Virus record (IMG/VR): IMGVR_UViG_3300006190_000004
Span: 1 to 32,463 of that record
Reading direction: 5' to 3' (one strand)
From: a virus
Length of the DNA stretch: 32,463 nt
Numbering within the stretch: position 1 is the first letter of the stretch; every line of letters starts with the position of its first letter. Of the stretch, positions 8,263 to 15,714 are shown in pieces. The notes beneath the pieces were generated by a model. It worked only from the letters and a program-made list of their open reading frames with translations, ran no database searches and was not told the DNA's origin. Made by a program: the position numbers and the translations under genes.

Positions 8263-10212
8263 TTATCTGACACTCTTGAATCTCTGATACCCTAAACTTG
8301 GAATTGCATTATCTATAAGAATTGATAATTGATTGTCTCTTACTACATATTGGTTTAATATATTATGATGTTGTTCGTATTCTATAACACTTGTGAATAC
8401 TCTAATGTTTGTCATATATGTATTGTTACCTCTTATGTGGTAATTAGAATCTACGTTCCATTGCATAGGTTGACCTAGTTCCAATGTTCCTGTGTATTCT
8501 TCTATTAAATCGTTACTTGAATCCTGAGGACGTGATCCTACAGTTGTTCCTGTATTTATATTAGAGTCTAATCTATATAATGAAAGCGATGTTTGAAAGA
8601 ATTTATTGTTTATGTTTAATACTAAACCATACCATTCTCCTTTTTGTAGATTTATTCCGTGAAGGAATTCATAATTAACACCATTTGCATTTACTCTAAA
8701 CTTATTGTTGCTTACAAATAGTTTAAATCCTCCAATTGCCGCTAGATCTCCAAATAATACATATTCATTTGAATCCGAAGCGCCGAACTGTGGAGAAAAC
8801 CACATTGTTGTTGCTAAGTTATCTGTTGTTGATAATTCAGATTTTACAGAGTATTCAACTCCAGTTCTGTCTTTTTTTATTTTAGATAAATCATAGTAGT
8901 TTTTACTAACAACAGTCCATCTGTTTTTTAAGTCATACTCTTTTATACTTAACCCTCTATCTACAAAACCTCTAATACCATCTCTATATGTTGTTGTAAC
9001 TGTTTTGAATTGTTTTGGGTTTGTTACTTTTTCTTGTTCTTCTTTTTGTCTTTCTCCAAATACTTCTTCTACTCCTGTTATTAAAGTATCAGTGTCTACT
9101 TCGAATTCATTTTTAATAACTGATGATCTGTCTTGGTATTTAACTAGTTTACATCTCCAATATGACGATGTTTGATTAAATTCATCTGCAATTGATAGTG
9201 AATTAATTTCATACATTCTATTAATTAGTGGAATAAACATGTAATCCTTACTTCTTGGAGACTTACCTTGACCAAATACTGACTCAAACTCTCCTCCTAC
9301 TATATGAATTTCAAATTCTGCAAATTCCATTCCGAATATATCGAAAGTCATCGCTTCATCTGGGAATTCATTATCTGGTACTAATATCTTTATTGCTTTT
9401 TTATCTACAACATTATGTAAAGAATATTCCATTAAATGAACATCTTCAGTTCTTGCATCAGGCTCAGTTCTAAAATATTGAACTTCATGTCCAAATATAT
9501 TATTAGTCATACTGACAAGTTGTTTATATAAGTTTGTTGATTTATTTAAATCGTATGGCTTAAATAAATTATCATCAATGCATTCAATAACATTAGCACA
9601 TCCATACATTGCGAAAGGATCTGAACATTCAACACAAAACTGAGGACAACTAACTACCGCTCCTGCTTGAGTTTCTAATGTATAATTTACTGATATAATA
9701 GTTATTGTATTACCTGATGAAAGTGCAGCAACTTCTCCTCTAACATCTATCCATAAAGGTTTCTTTGGATCAAATGTTAATCCCATTAAATCAGAAAATG
9801 CTAATTGCTTGTTTAAAGGTCTTAATTCTGAGAACTGCTCGTTATCAGTTGACCATCGATATTCATATTCAAAATAATTATTAGCAGCAGGTGGAATATA
9901 AAATTCAATTCCAGTAGTTGTAAAAGTAGGGGCTGTTGTTAAAGTTATTTGTATTGGAGTATCTATAGTCTGTATTTCGAATGTTGTGTTTCCTATAACG
10001 ATTCTATCTCCAATTGTAAACTGTGTGAATTGCGTTAAAGTTCCACTAACGATAGGTGATCCTGTTTCTGTTGAAATAGTACCTACTGTTTTATAGTTCT
10101 GTATTCCTACTATTATTTCCCAGTCTATTATTTTAACTGTATCATAATAAGGTTTGTTTAATTTAGCGATTAAGAAATCACCGTATTCTGTTGCTGTAAA
10201 TCCTGTAACCAT
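8263..10212 (-). CDS. gp14: Neck protein (gp14-like) with added N- and C-terminal domains
   Basis: This 649-residue protein is far longer than T4 gp14 (256). Residues about 241-367 resemble the gp14 core: YFRTEPDARTEDV parallels YYVPREYVSPDLIFGE, and a segment reading DYMFIPLINRMYEINSL parallels GDLIYFPMDNSLFEINWV. gp14 belongs to the neck that joins head and tail. The N-terminal 180 residues are strand-rich. A cysteine cluster (C189, C193, C196, C205, C211) precedes the core. The C-terminal part (about 460-649) looks like a concanavalin/laminin-G-type beta sandwich (GGFKLFVSNNKFRVNA, then KGEWYGLVLNINN), which in phages often binds glycans. The ATG overlaps the stop of the upstream membrane protein gene (TAATG). 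The gp14 assignment is moderate; the sandwich domain is judged only from its pattern. Confidence 0.5.
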   Translation of the reverse strand: MVTGFTATEYGDFLIAKLNKPYYDTVKIIDWEIIVGIQNYKTVGTISTETGSPIVSGTLTQFTQFTIGDRIVIGNTTFEIQTIDTPIQITLTTAPTFTTTGIEFYIPPAANNYFEYEYRWSTDNEQFSELRPLNKQLAFSDLMGLTFDPKKPLWIDVRGEVAALSSGNTITIISVNYTLETQAGAVVSCPQFCVECSDPFAMYGCANVIECIDDNLFKPYDLNKSTNLYKQLVSMTNNIFGHEVQYFRTEPDARTEDVHLMEYSLHNVVDKKAIKILVPDNEFPDEAMTFDIFGMEFAEFEIHIVGGEFESVFGQGKSPRSKDYMFIPLINRMYEINSLSIADEFNQTSSYWRCKLVKYQDRSSVIKNEFEVDTDTLITGVEEVFGERQKEEQEKVTNPKQFKTVTTTYRDGIRGFVDRGLSIKEYDLKNRWTVVSKNYYDLSKIKKDRTGVEYSVKSELSTTDNLATTMWFSPQFGASDSNEYVLFGDLAAIGGFKLFVSNNKFRVNANGVNYEFLHGINLQKGEWYGLVLNINNKFFQTSLSLYRLDSNINTGTTVGSRPQDSSNDLIEEYTGTLELGQPMQWNVDSNYHIRGNNTYMTNIRVFTSVIEYEQHHNILNQYVVRDNQLSILIDNAIPSLGYQRFKSVR

Positions 10213-10619
10213 TATCTTTTAATATTTTGATTAACTTCGTCTTCTGGTTTAATTTTTTCACCAGCGATCCATGAAGCCACAAATCCTGTTAACGATGCGA
10301 AATAAATAGAAAGGTCTTTAAGAGATGCTGCAAAATACATAGATACCATACCTGCTATTGCCCATATAAAAACTACAACATATATCATAAGTTCTCTACG
10401 AGACATTGGTCCCTTACTCATAATACCAGTTTTAGTACTTGGCCTTTTTGATTCAGCCCATATATAAGTAGCGGCATACGCTGTTAAAGATCCAAAATAT
10501 ACTGCTAAATCAGTAAGACTCGATGCCTTAATTGCTGCGTATATTCCCATAGTGATCCATAGCACAACTATAATATAGATTAATGCTTCTCTTTTTCCAA
10601 ATTTATTAAATAATTTCAT
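10212..10619 (-). CDS. Four-helix membrane protein with tandem internal duplication
   Basis: This 135-residue protein has four hydrophobic segments (about 12-31, 36-55, 77-96, 101-120). Residues 10-60 align to 75-125 without gaps, with about 21 of 51 identical; both halves share LxDLxxYFxSLT and begin with Arg-Glu. A positively charged linker (KRPSTKTGIMSKG) joins them. It is an inner-membrane protein formed by duplication of a two-helix unit. The function is not recognised; a holin or host-membrane-modifying protein is possible, but no lysin gene lies nearby. Its stop overlaps the next ATG (TAATG), linking it to the neck gene. A GAATATATA motif lies 19 nt upstream of the ATG. Confidence 0.7.
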   Translation of the reverse strand: MKLFNKFGKREALIYIIVVLWITMGIYAAIKASSLTDLAVYFGSLTAYAATYIWAESKRPSTKTGIMSKGPMSRRELMIYVVVFIWAIAGMVSMYFAASLKDLSIYFASLTGFVASWIAGEKIKPEDEVNQNIKR

Positions 10620-10637
10620 TAAAAAGGTTTATTTAAT

Positions 10638-10647
10638 CTATATATTC
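10638..10647 (-). promoter_or_regulatory. Candidate late promoter for the membrane protein/neck operon
   Basis: The minus strand reads GAATATATAG, 19 nt before the ATG at 10619. It matches the motif upstream of gp20 and the 349-aa gene. Confidence 0.45.
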
Positions 10648-10658
10648 AGAAAATTATA

Positions 10659-11312
10659 TCAATAATCCGTAACTAGTAGCGTTACCGGGTTATCTCCCTC
10701 AACTTTAATGTCTATTAAATCTAATATTGTTGTAATTAATGGAACTGCGTCTGGTTCTCCTTCTATTAAATCATTTTCCATTTCAAGTTCTACCCAATTA
10801 TCTAAAGTATCAAGTAATTCTACTATTTTTAATCTGGCATAAGGTACATTTTCTTCTAATATACCTAAAGACTCTAATACAGGATTAATTATTCTAAGAT
10901 CCTCTTCTTCAAATATGTCAGAAAGTTTTATAGTCATTGATAGTATTCTAAAGTCAAACTTTAAAATCTTCATACCGTCTGATTCTATTAATCTTGAGAA
11001 TTTCTTATCATGACTAAGTGTTAATTTAATTAATTGTAGATTTGGCATGTCAACACACATCATATAAATGAAATAAGGTGAGTTTACTTGCTTATGTAGA
11101 GAATCAACGCCTGTGGATTTAATTCGATGAATCATAGGCATATAGTTATTATCGAGTAATGCTGAGAGTTGTGATAAGGTCACCACTACGGACATTTCAT
11201 CTACTTCAACATAATCTAACTGATTTTTAACCTGGGTCCAAAGGCGGTTATCCAGGTGGTTGTATCTATGTAGTGTTACGTCGACTGCGGTCGGGAAGCT
11301 ACTAATATTCAT
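10659..11312 (-). CDS. Hypothetical protein, 217 aa
   Basis: No family is recognised. The protein is acidic, with alternating strand and helix segments, several Asp/Glu-rich stretches near the C-terminus (VELEMENDLIEGEPDA) and no signal peptide or membrane helix. It starts about 10 bases after the gp62-like stop and so belongs to the replication transcript gp44-RNase H-gp62. The length is close to the T4 sliding clamp gp45 (228), but the sequence does not show gp45 features, so I do not call it that. Confidence 0.7.
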   Translation of the reverse strand: MNISSFPTAVDVTLHRYNHLDNRLWTQVKNQLDYVEVDEMSVVVTLSQLSALLDNNYMPMIHRIKSTGVDSLHKQVNSPYFIYMMCVDMPNLQLIKLTLSHDKKFSRLIESDGMKILKFDFRILSMTIKLSDIFEEEDLRIINPVLESLGILEENVPYARLKIVELLDTLDNWVELEMENDLIEGEPDAVPLITTILDLIDIKVEGDNPVTLLVTDY

Positions 11313-11322
11313 TTTGTTTATA

Positions 11323-11754
11323 TTAATACACTTTCATAGATCCTTCGATCGATTTAAGTGATGTGTATAATTCTGTTTGTGCGAACTTCTCTAGTTCTTT
11401 AAATTCTCGCATTCCTATTTCATTTTTATCTATGAAAAATCGAATTGCTTCATCACTTGGTATATATTTGCCTTTAGTAGAGGCCGCTTTCTTTGCAGAT
11501 TTCTTTGTTTTTGTATAAACCCAACGAGGAACTCCTTTAAATCGAGAAGCCACTGATGCCCAGCTATCAATCACTGCAATAGGATTTATTCCATTAACAT
11601 TAAATAACTGTGCATTTGATGGGAACTTAATTGCGAAGAATCTATTAACCATAAAATGGTGTCTCTTCTTATTATAGTTTTTTATGTTGTGATAATCTTT
11701 TTGCTTCGTGAACATGATTTTCATGAAGTCAAATAATTTTGTTTCGTCTAGCAT
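11323..11754 (-). CDS. gp62: Probable clamp-loader small subunit (gp62-like)
   Basis: This 143-residue basic protein is shorter than T4 gp62 (187). The segment NKKRHHFMVNRFFAIKFP resembles T4 gp62 KDYSKFMVENALSQFPE, and GVPRWVYTKTKK resembles the later PRGKRYGKWAK. gp62 joins four gp44 subunits to make the clamp loader that places gp45 on DNA. The context agrees: gp44 lies two genes upstream on the same strand, and the ATG lies four bases from the RNase H stop. In T4, gp62 directly follows gp44, so RNase H has been inserted between them here. Identification is by short motif similarity. Confidence 0.5.
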   Translation of the reverse strand: MLDETKLFDFMKIMFTKQKDYHNIKNYNKKRHHFMVNRFFAIKFPSNAQLFNVNGINPIAVIDSWASVASRFKGVPRWVYTKTKKSAKKAASTKGKYIPSDEAIRFFIDKNEIGMREFKELEKFAQTELYTSLKSIEGSMKVY

Positions 11755-11757
11755 ATT

Positions 11758-12984
11758 TTAGAATAACTCGTTTGATATTTTACTGCTACTTGTTACTTTT
11801 GTTTCAGGGGTTTTTAATCCAGCAAAAGGATCGTATCCTCCGGGAGCACTTGCTCCTTTTTTCTGTAACCAATCGGTTCCTTCTAATATTACTTCCATCT
11901 TAGTTAATTTTGGAAAGATAGGTTCTACATTAAAATCAGTTTCAATAGCTTTATAGATTTCTTTTTGAATAGGATCTGGTATAGTATTGAAATGCAACAA
12001 CATAAGATCTAGATTTTGATTGAATCTACCTTTGATTTCTTCTATTGTAGATTTATCAATAACTTTATGTATAATACTAACAAGACTATCTACGCTATCT
12101 TTATTAAAGAAATCATCTATTGCAAAGCCGCCATTTAATTCTTTATACTGATCTAGGATTTTAAGTGCATTCTTTTCTGTAATAGAATAATTCATGATTT
12201 TACCAGACTTTGCAGTCTTTGTCCAAGATACAACACTTTTAATGTTATCACTTTTATCACCTTGTAATATCTTAGTGAATATGAAATCATCGCAATTGAT
12301 TTCTTCAAAGGTAACACTATTCTTAAGTGCCCAATCTGTAAGGTTTTGTTTCATCTGATCATGCATAACGGTGTTTGAATTCATGTTAAACATTAAATCA
12401 TCATTAGTCATAGTATCTGTAGCTCTTTCGTTTAAAACTTCTTCGAAACCTTCGAATGTAATAAGCTTACGTTTAGAGTTATAATACCATAAAGTATATG
12501 CATCTGTTGCTTTATTATAATTAACTAATTGAATTAAATCACGATCACCTGTCCAAGCGATACAATTCTTACCTTCATTATTTAATTGAGTAGACCAACC
12601 GAACATAACATCATCTGCTTCTGCACCTTGTACTTGGTGAATTACAACACCTTGTTTTTCTAAGATGTCTTGCCATTCTTTATATGTACTGAAAACACCG
12701 GCCCAGTTAACTGAATCATCATATGTTCTTGTACCTTTATATTGTGCTTCTGGAAATAGATCTTTACGCCATGATTTAGCATCTACGGCAACTACAACCT
12801 GATCTACAAATCCTGACATTCTACGTAACTCAGATGCAAAATCAATACATAACTTACGCATTAAACTTGCCTGACTATCTTTAGTTTCTAGTAATTGTTT
12901 GCCTTTCGGTCTAGGCAGTACGAATAATCTACTATGTAAGAAGTAGTTACCGTCTATTATTAATGTATGTTTACCTAATTTCAT
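11758..12984 (-). CDS. rnh: T4-type RNase H / flap endonuclease
   Basis: This 408-residue protein is a FEN-family 5'-nuclease, like T4 RNase H (305), which removes RNA primers from lagging-strand fragments. Metal-binding acids appear in the family order: Asp11 (LIIDGNYFL), Asp68 (VVAVDAKSWRKD), Glu122/Asp124/Asp125 (GAEADDVMF), Asp147/Asp149 (TGDRDLIQL) and Asp243/Asp246 (QGDKSDNI). The extra 100 residues lie mainly around 170-235 and in the C-terminal tail. The tail ends ISNELF, similar to the -LF ends of two other replication or transcription proteins here, which suggests sliding-clamp binding. It lies between gp44 and the gp62-like gene. Confidence 0.93.
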   Translation of the reverse strand: MKLGKHTLIIDGNYFLHSRLFVLPRPKGKQLLETKDSQASLMRKLCIDFASELRRMSGFVDQVVVAVDAKSWRKDLFPEAQYKGTRTYDDSVNWAGVFSTYKEWQDILEKQGVVIHQVQGAEADDVMFGWSTQLNNEGKNCIAWTGDRDLIQLVNYNKATDAYTLWYYNSKRKLITFEGFEEVLNERATDTMTNDDLMFNMNSNTVMHDQMKQNLTDWALKNSVTFEEINCDDFIFTKILQGDKSDNIKSVVSWTKTAKSGKIMNYSITEKNALKILDQYKELNGGFAIDDFFNKDSVDSLVSIIHKVIDKSTIEEIKGRFNQNLDLMLLHFNTIPDPIQKEIYKAIETDFNVEPIFPKLTKMEVILEGTDWLQKKGASAPGGYDPFAGLKTPETKVTSSSKISNELF

Positions 12985-13043
12985 AATTGGTGTGTTTTTA
13001 TTTGTTATATGTAAATATAAACCTTTTTTGCGACATAAAAAAA

Positions 13044-13994
13044 CTATTGTCTAACTATTTCTTGTAGTTTATATACACATGATAAAAGGGTTATAACTTG
13101 ATCGATTACCAGGTTACGCTGAGCTTGGTGTTCTGCTACTGTAACTGCAATCTGTGGAATAAATCTAACCGCTGATGGTTTTTCAGCCTGGATGTATTGT
13201 ATAAATTCATCTCCTAACGTTTGTAGTACATCATCAACTCTATTTGAATACTCTCCAACGATTTGTTGATAGTTCTTGATAGGGTCTGTTTCGTGGAATA
13301 TTAATTCAAATACATCTTTATAAACTGAATTAAATTTCTTAACATCAGTTACTGTAATGTTAGTAGTTCCTTGAGTCTTATATCCTTGTAGTTTATTAAG
13401 AGTTGTTCTTAAATCTGGAAAGTTACGTTTAACAAATTCAACCAATGCTGGTTTCTCTATTGTCATTTCTTCTTTTTTACAGATATCATATACTCTTCTG
13501 ATATACTTCTTTGTTAATTCATTTTCTTCTGATTTATCAAAGTCAAAATTAATTACTTCAAATCTAGAAAGAATAGGATCTGGCAATTTATTAATGTAAT
13601 TACAAGTTGCTATAAATCTAGAGTTTGATGCAAATGTTTCCATTGTAGCTCTTAATGCTTTAAAGAATTGGTCAGATACTCCATCAACCTCGTCTAATAT
13701 AACTACTTTAAATTTATCTCTGTCATCTAATATAGACATAGTTGAACAGAAATCTGTAATTCTAGTTCTAATAACATCAACTGAAGTATCTGTAGATGCG
13801 TTAATATAAAGGTATGGTAGATCAAATTGTTGAACTATCGCCTTTGCGGTAGATGTTTTACCAGTACCAGGAGATCCTGCAAGTAATATGTTTTGCGATA
13901 AACCATCTTTGAACTTTGACATTACTCTTTCTGGTAATATTAAATCTTCTAGGTTTTTAGGTCTGTATTTTTCTGTAAATAATGCGTGAATCAT
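13044..13994 (-). CDS. gp44: Sliding-clamp loader large subunit (gp44-like, AAA+)
   Basis: This 316-residue protein matches T4 gp44 (319). It begins with the clamp-loader signature FTEKYRPKNLEDLILP and has Walker A GSPGTGKT (40-47), Walker B VVILDEVDG (DEVD 101-104), a sensor-1 region FIATCNY (127-133) and the SRF arginine finger (143-145). With gp62 it opens and loads the gp45 clamp, needed both for replication and, in T4, for late transcription. It is the first gene of the leftward replication cluster. Its upstream gap of 62 bases is shared with the divergent plus-strand gene at 14057. Confidence 0.96.
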   Translation of the reverse strand: MIHALFTEKYRPKNLEDLILPERVMSKFKDGLSQNILLAGSPGTGKTSTAKAIVQQFDLPYLYINASTDTSVDVIRTRITDFCSTMSILDDRDKFKVVILDEVDGVSDQFFKALRATMETFASNSRFIATCNYINKLPDPILSRFEVINFDFDKSEENELTKKYIRRVYDICKKEEMTIEKPALVEFVKRNFPDLRTTLNKLQGYKTQGTTNITVTDVKKFNSVYKDVFELIFHETDPIKNYQQIVGEYSNRVDDVLQTLGDEFIQYIQAEKPSAVRFIPQIAVTVAEHQAQRNLVIDQVITLLSCVYKLQEIVRQ

Positions 13995-14019
13995 CTAGTA
14001 TATGTTTAGATATATTATA

Positions 14020-14027
14020 CAAAGGTA
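14020..14027 (-). promoter_or_regulatory. Possible host-type -7 element for gp44
   Basis: The minus strand reads TACCTTTG, matching the Bacteroidota housekeeping -7 consensus TAnnTTTG, about 26 nt before the gp44 ATG. A clear -33 TTG is not visible, so this is weak. It is the only intergenic promoter region shared by two divergent genes. Confidence 0.3.
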
Positions 14028-14056
14028 TTGTGAAATGTTTCAGATAAATATACTAT

Positions 14057-14554
14057 ATGGCATACAATAAAAAATATCCTAACATTAAGAGAACCGGTGG
14101 ACCTTACCCTAGGAATAGGTACGGGGTTCGATACGACTCTATCTCAAAACAGCAGCGTAGATTATTATTAGAACATCCTATTATAAAGGAACGTGCCCAG
14201 GATGATCAGTTCTTGCATATCATATTTGAGGTATGTCGACATAGACATGTAGATCGTTTTGATAAATTATACTTTGATTGGTCTACTTCCGAATTTGTTA
14301 AAATGGAAGAGTTAAAAGAAAGTTACGATACTATTGATTGGAAGTGTGCACTTAGTGATAAAGACATTAGATCTAATATAAATGATTTTAGTGCAGAAAA
14401 CTTTGTTCATCCAGAATATCACGATACTTTAGGTGGAAGTATAGATTCTAGAATATGGGAATCTTCAGTTCTCTTCCAAAAACACGTAAAAAAACTCTTA
14501 ATGAATCAACAGAAAGAGTTTTTAAAAATTGTTCGTAAGAATTCTAAATCTTAA
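14057..14554 (+). CDS. Hypothetical protein, only plus-strand gene
   Basis: This 165-residue basic protein has an Arg/Lys/Tyr/Pro-rich N-terminus (MAYNKKYPNIKRTGGPYPRN) and a helical C-terminus. No family is recognised, and no signal peptide or membrane helix is visible. It is divergent from gp44, and its stop codon overlaps that of the convergent minus-strand gene (both within the bases ttaa at 14551-14554). The basic N-terminus would suit a nucleic-acid-binding or virion protein. The coding frame is likely real because no minus-strand frame covers this interval and the residue composition is normal. Confidence 0.75.
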   Translation: MAYNKKYPNIKRTGGPYPRNRYGVRYDSISKQQRRLLLEHPIIKERAQDDQFLHIIFEVCRHRHVDRFDKLYFDWSTSEFVKMEELKESYDTIDWKCALSDKDIRSNINDFSAENFVHPEYHDTLGGSIDSRIWESSVLFQKHVKKLLMNQQKEFLKIVRKNSKS

Positions 14555-15600
14555 AGTAAACTAGAGAATCTTGTTTTAATATCAAAGTTTTGATGTCTAG
14601 ATTCATTTAATGTATATGCCATTTCTAATTTAACTATCTCAGATTCTAACATCATACCTAATCCAGTTCCATTAACTTGCCAAGATTCTTTTGCAGATAC
14701 TCTATCAATAAGATCTTTTACTGTATCTATTTTAGATTTTATACCAGACTCTTCGGCTTTAGCTAATAAGTCCTTTAATCTTTTTAATTTTCCATCTTTA
14801 GAGTTTGGATCAACATCGTTAGTTTCTTCATCTTCTGTTTCTTCATCTTCTGTTTCTTCACCTTTACCCTTGTCTGCGTCTTCCTTATCAACTGCTGATT
14901 TTAAATCATCTGTTGCTTCTTGACTGGGTTGAGCGTTTTTAAAGTCTGCCTCATCCTGTATTATCGCAGTTTTTAATTTAGTTATTTGTGCCTTCGCATC
15001 AGCTTTTTGTTCTGGAGTACCTTCTCCCATTGTTATATTTAATACAGCCATCTTACCTTCTTTCTTAGAAATAGATAAAGCCTTTTTAACAGGTGATGAT
15101 TTATCTCCAAATTTATCATCTACATTCTGTTGTAAAGAATCTCTTTGTTTCTTAGATGCCTCTATTTTTTTGCTAATTTTATCTTTCATATCTCCGTCTG
15201 CAGCATCTAATTTAACTTCGATTCCTGCAATCTTAATAGACATTTTATTAACTGAGTCTTGTGCTTTTTTAGCCTTAGGTGCAATTACTTTATAGTCATA
15301 CGCTCTCTTAGCGGCAAGACCTAAACCTGCAATTATACCACCTCCTATAACAGCAGCTCCTCCTATTGCTTTATCTAATAAATCTTCATTTAAAGACTCT
15401 GTCAATTCAACGGATAACGCATCTAATGAAGTCATTATAGCATCAACATCACTCATTATTCCTTTTCTCCCAACAGTGTCAGTATTTGTTGTTTCTCCGG
15501 TTGTTGTAGTAGTATCTGTAGCAACGGGAACCTCTGAAACTTCTTCACTTACTAATTTTTCATTGATCTTGTTAAACCAATTCTCGAATTTATCTATCAT
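14551..15600 (-). CDS. Probable virion core/internal protein with glycine-rich hydrophobic segment
   Basis: This 349-residue protein has no recognised family. The N-terminus (FENWFNKINEKL) is reminiscent of a T4 capsid-targeting peptide, with possible protease cut sites after INE, LVSE and EVSE. A Thr-rich linker follows. Residues 78-98 form a Gly/Ala/Ile-rich segment (AIGGAAVIGGGIIAGLGLAA), either a glycine zipper or a membrane-inserting helix. The centre is a Lys-rich coiled coil, then an acidic TEDEE repeat, then a helical tail. It lies directly after gp23 in the transcription direction, following a terminator and promoter. This is a usual place for head genes. A packaged internal or ejected protein is an inference. 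Confidence 0.55.
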   Translation of the reverse strand: MIDKFENWFNKINEKLVSEEVSEVPVATDTTTTTGETTNTDTVGRKGIMSDVDAIMTSLDALSVELTESLNEDLLDKAIGGAAVIGGGIIAGLGLAAKRAYDYKVIAPKAKKAQDSVNKMSIKIAGIEVKLDAADGDMKDKISKKIEASKKQRDSLQQNVDDKFGDKSSPVKKALSISKKEGKMAVLNITMGEGTPEQKADAKAQITKLKTAIIQDEADFKNAQPSQEATDDLKSAVDKEDADKGKGEETEDEETEDEETNDVDPNSKDGKLKRLKDLLAKAEESGIKSKIDTVKDLIDRVSAKESWQVNGTGLGMMLESEIVKLEMAYTLNESRHQNFDIKTRFSSLL

Positions 15601-15633
15601 AATTTGTTATAATTTTTATGTCTTTATTATAAA

Positions 15634-15643
15634 GTATATATTC
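15634..15643 (-). promoter_or_regulatory. Candidate late promoter for the 349-aa gene
   Basis: The minus strand reads GAATATATAC, 34 nt before the ATG at 15600. It starts right at the end of the U-tract of the gp23 terminator. Confidence 0.45.
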
Positions 15644-15677
15644 ACAAAAAAAGGGTAACAAATTAATGTTACCCTTT
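15644..15677 (-). terminator. Strong rho-independent terminator after gp23
   Basis: A perfect 11-bp inverted repeat (AAAGGGTAACA/TGTTACCCTTT, six-base loop) is followed on the minus strand by a T run. It lies 38 bases after the major capsid stop codon. Confidence 0.85.
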
Positions 15678-15714
15678 CTTAAAGATTTATATGATTAATT
15701 AATCAAACTTAGAA

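Noticed and set aside
10659-11312. Calling the 217-aa protein the sliding clamp gp45
   Set aside because: Length and position are suggestive, but no gp45 sequence features are visible.
14043-14052. GATAAATATA before the plus-strand gene as a late promoter
   Set aside because: It is only five bases from the ATG and would give a leaderless or truncated transcript.
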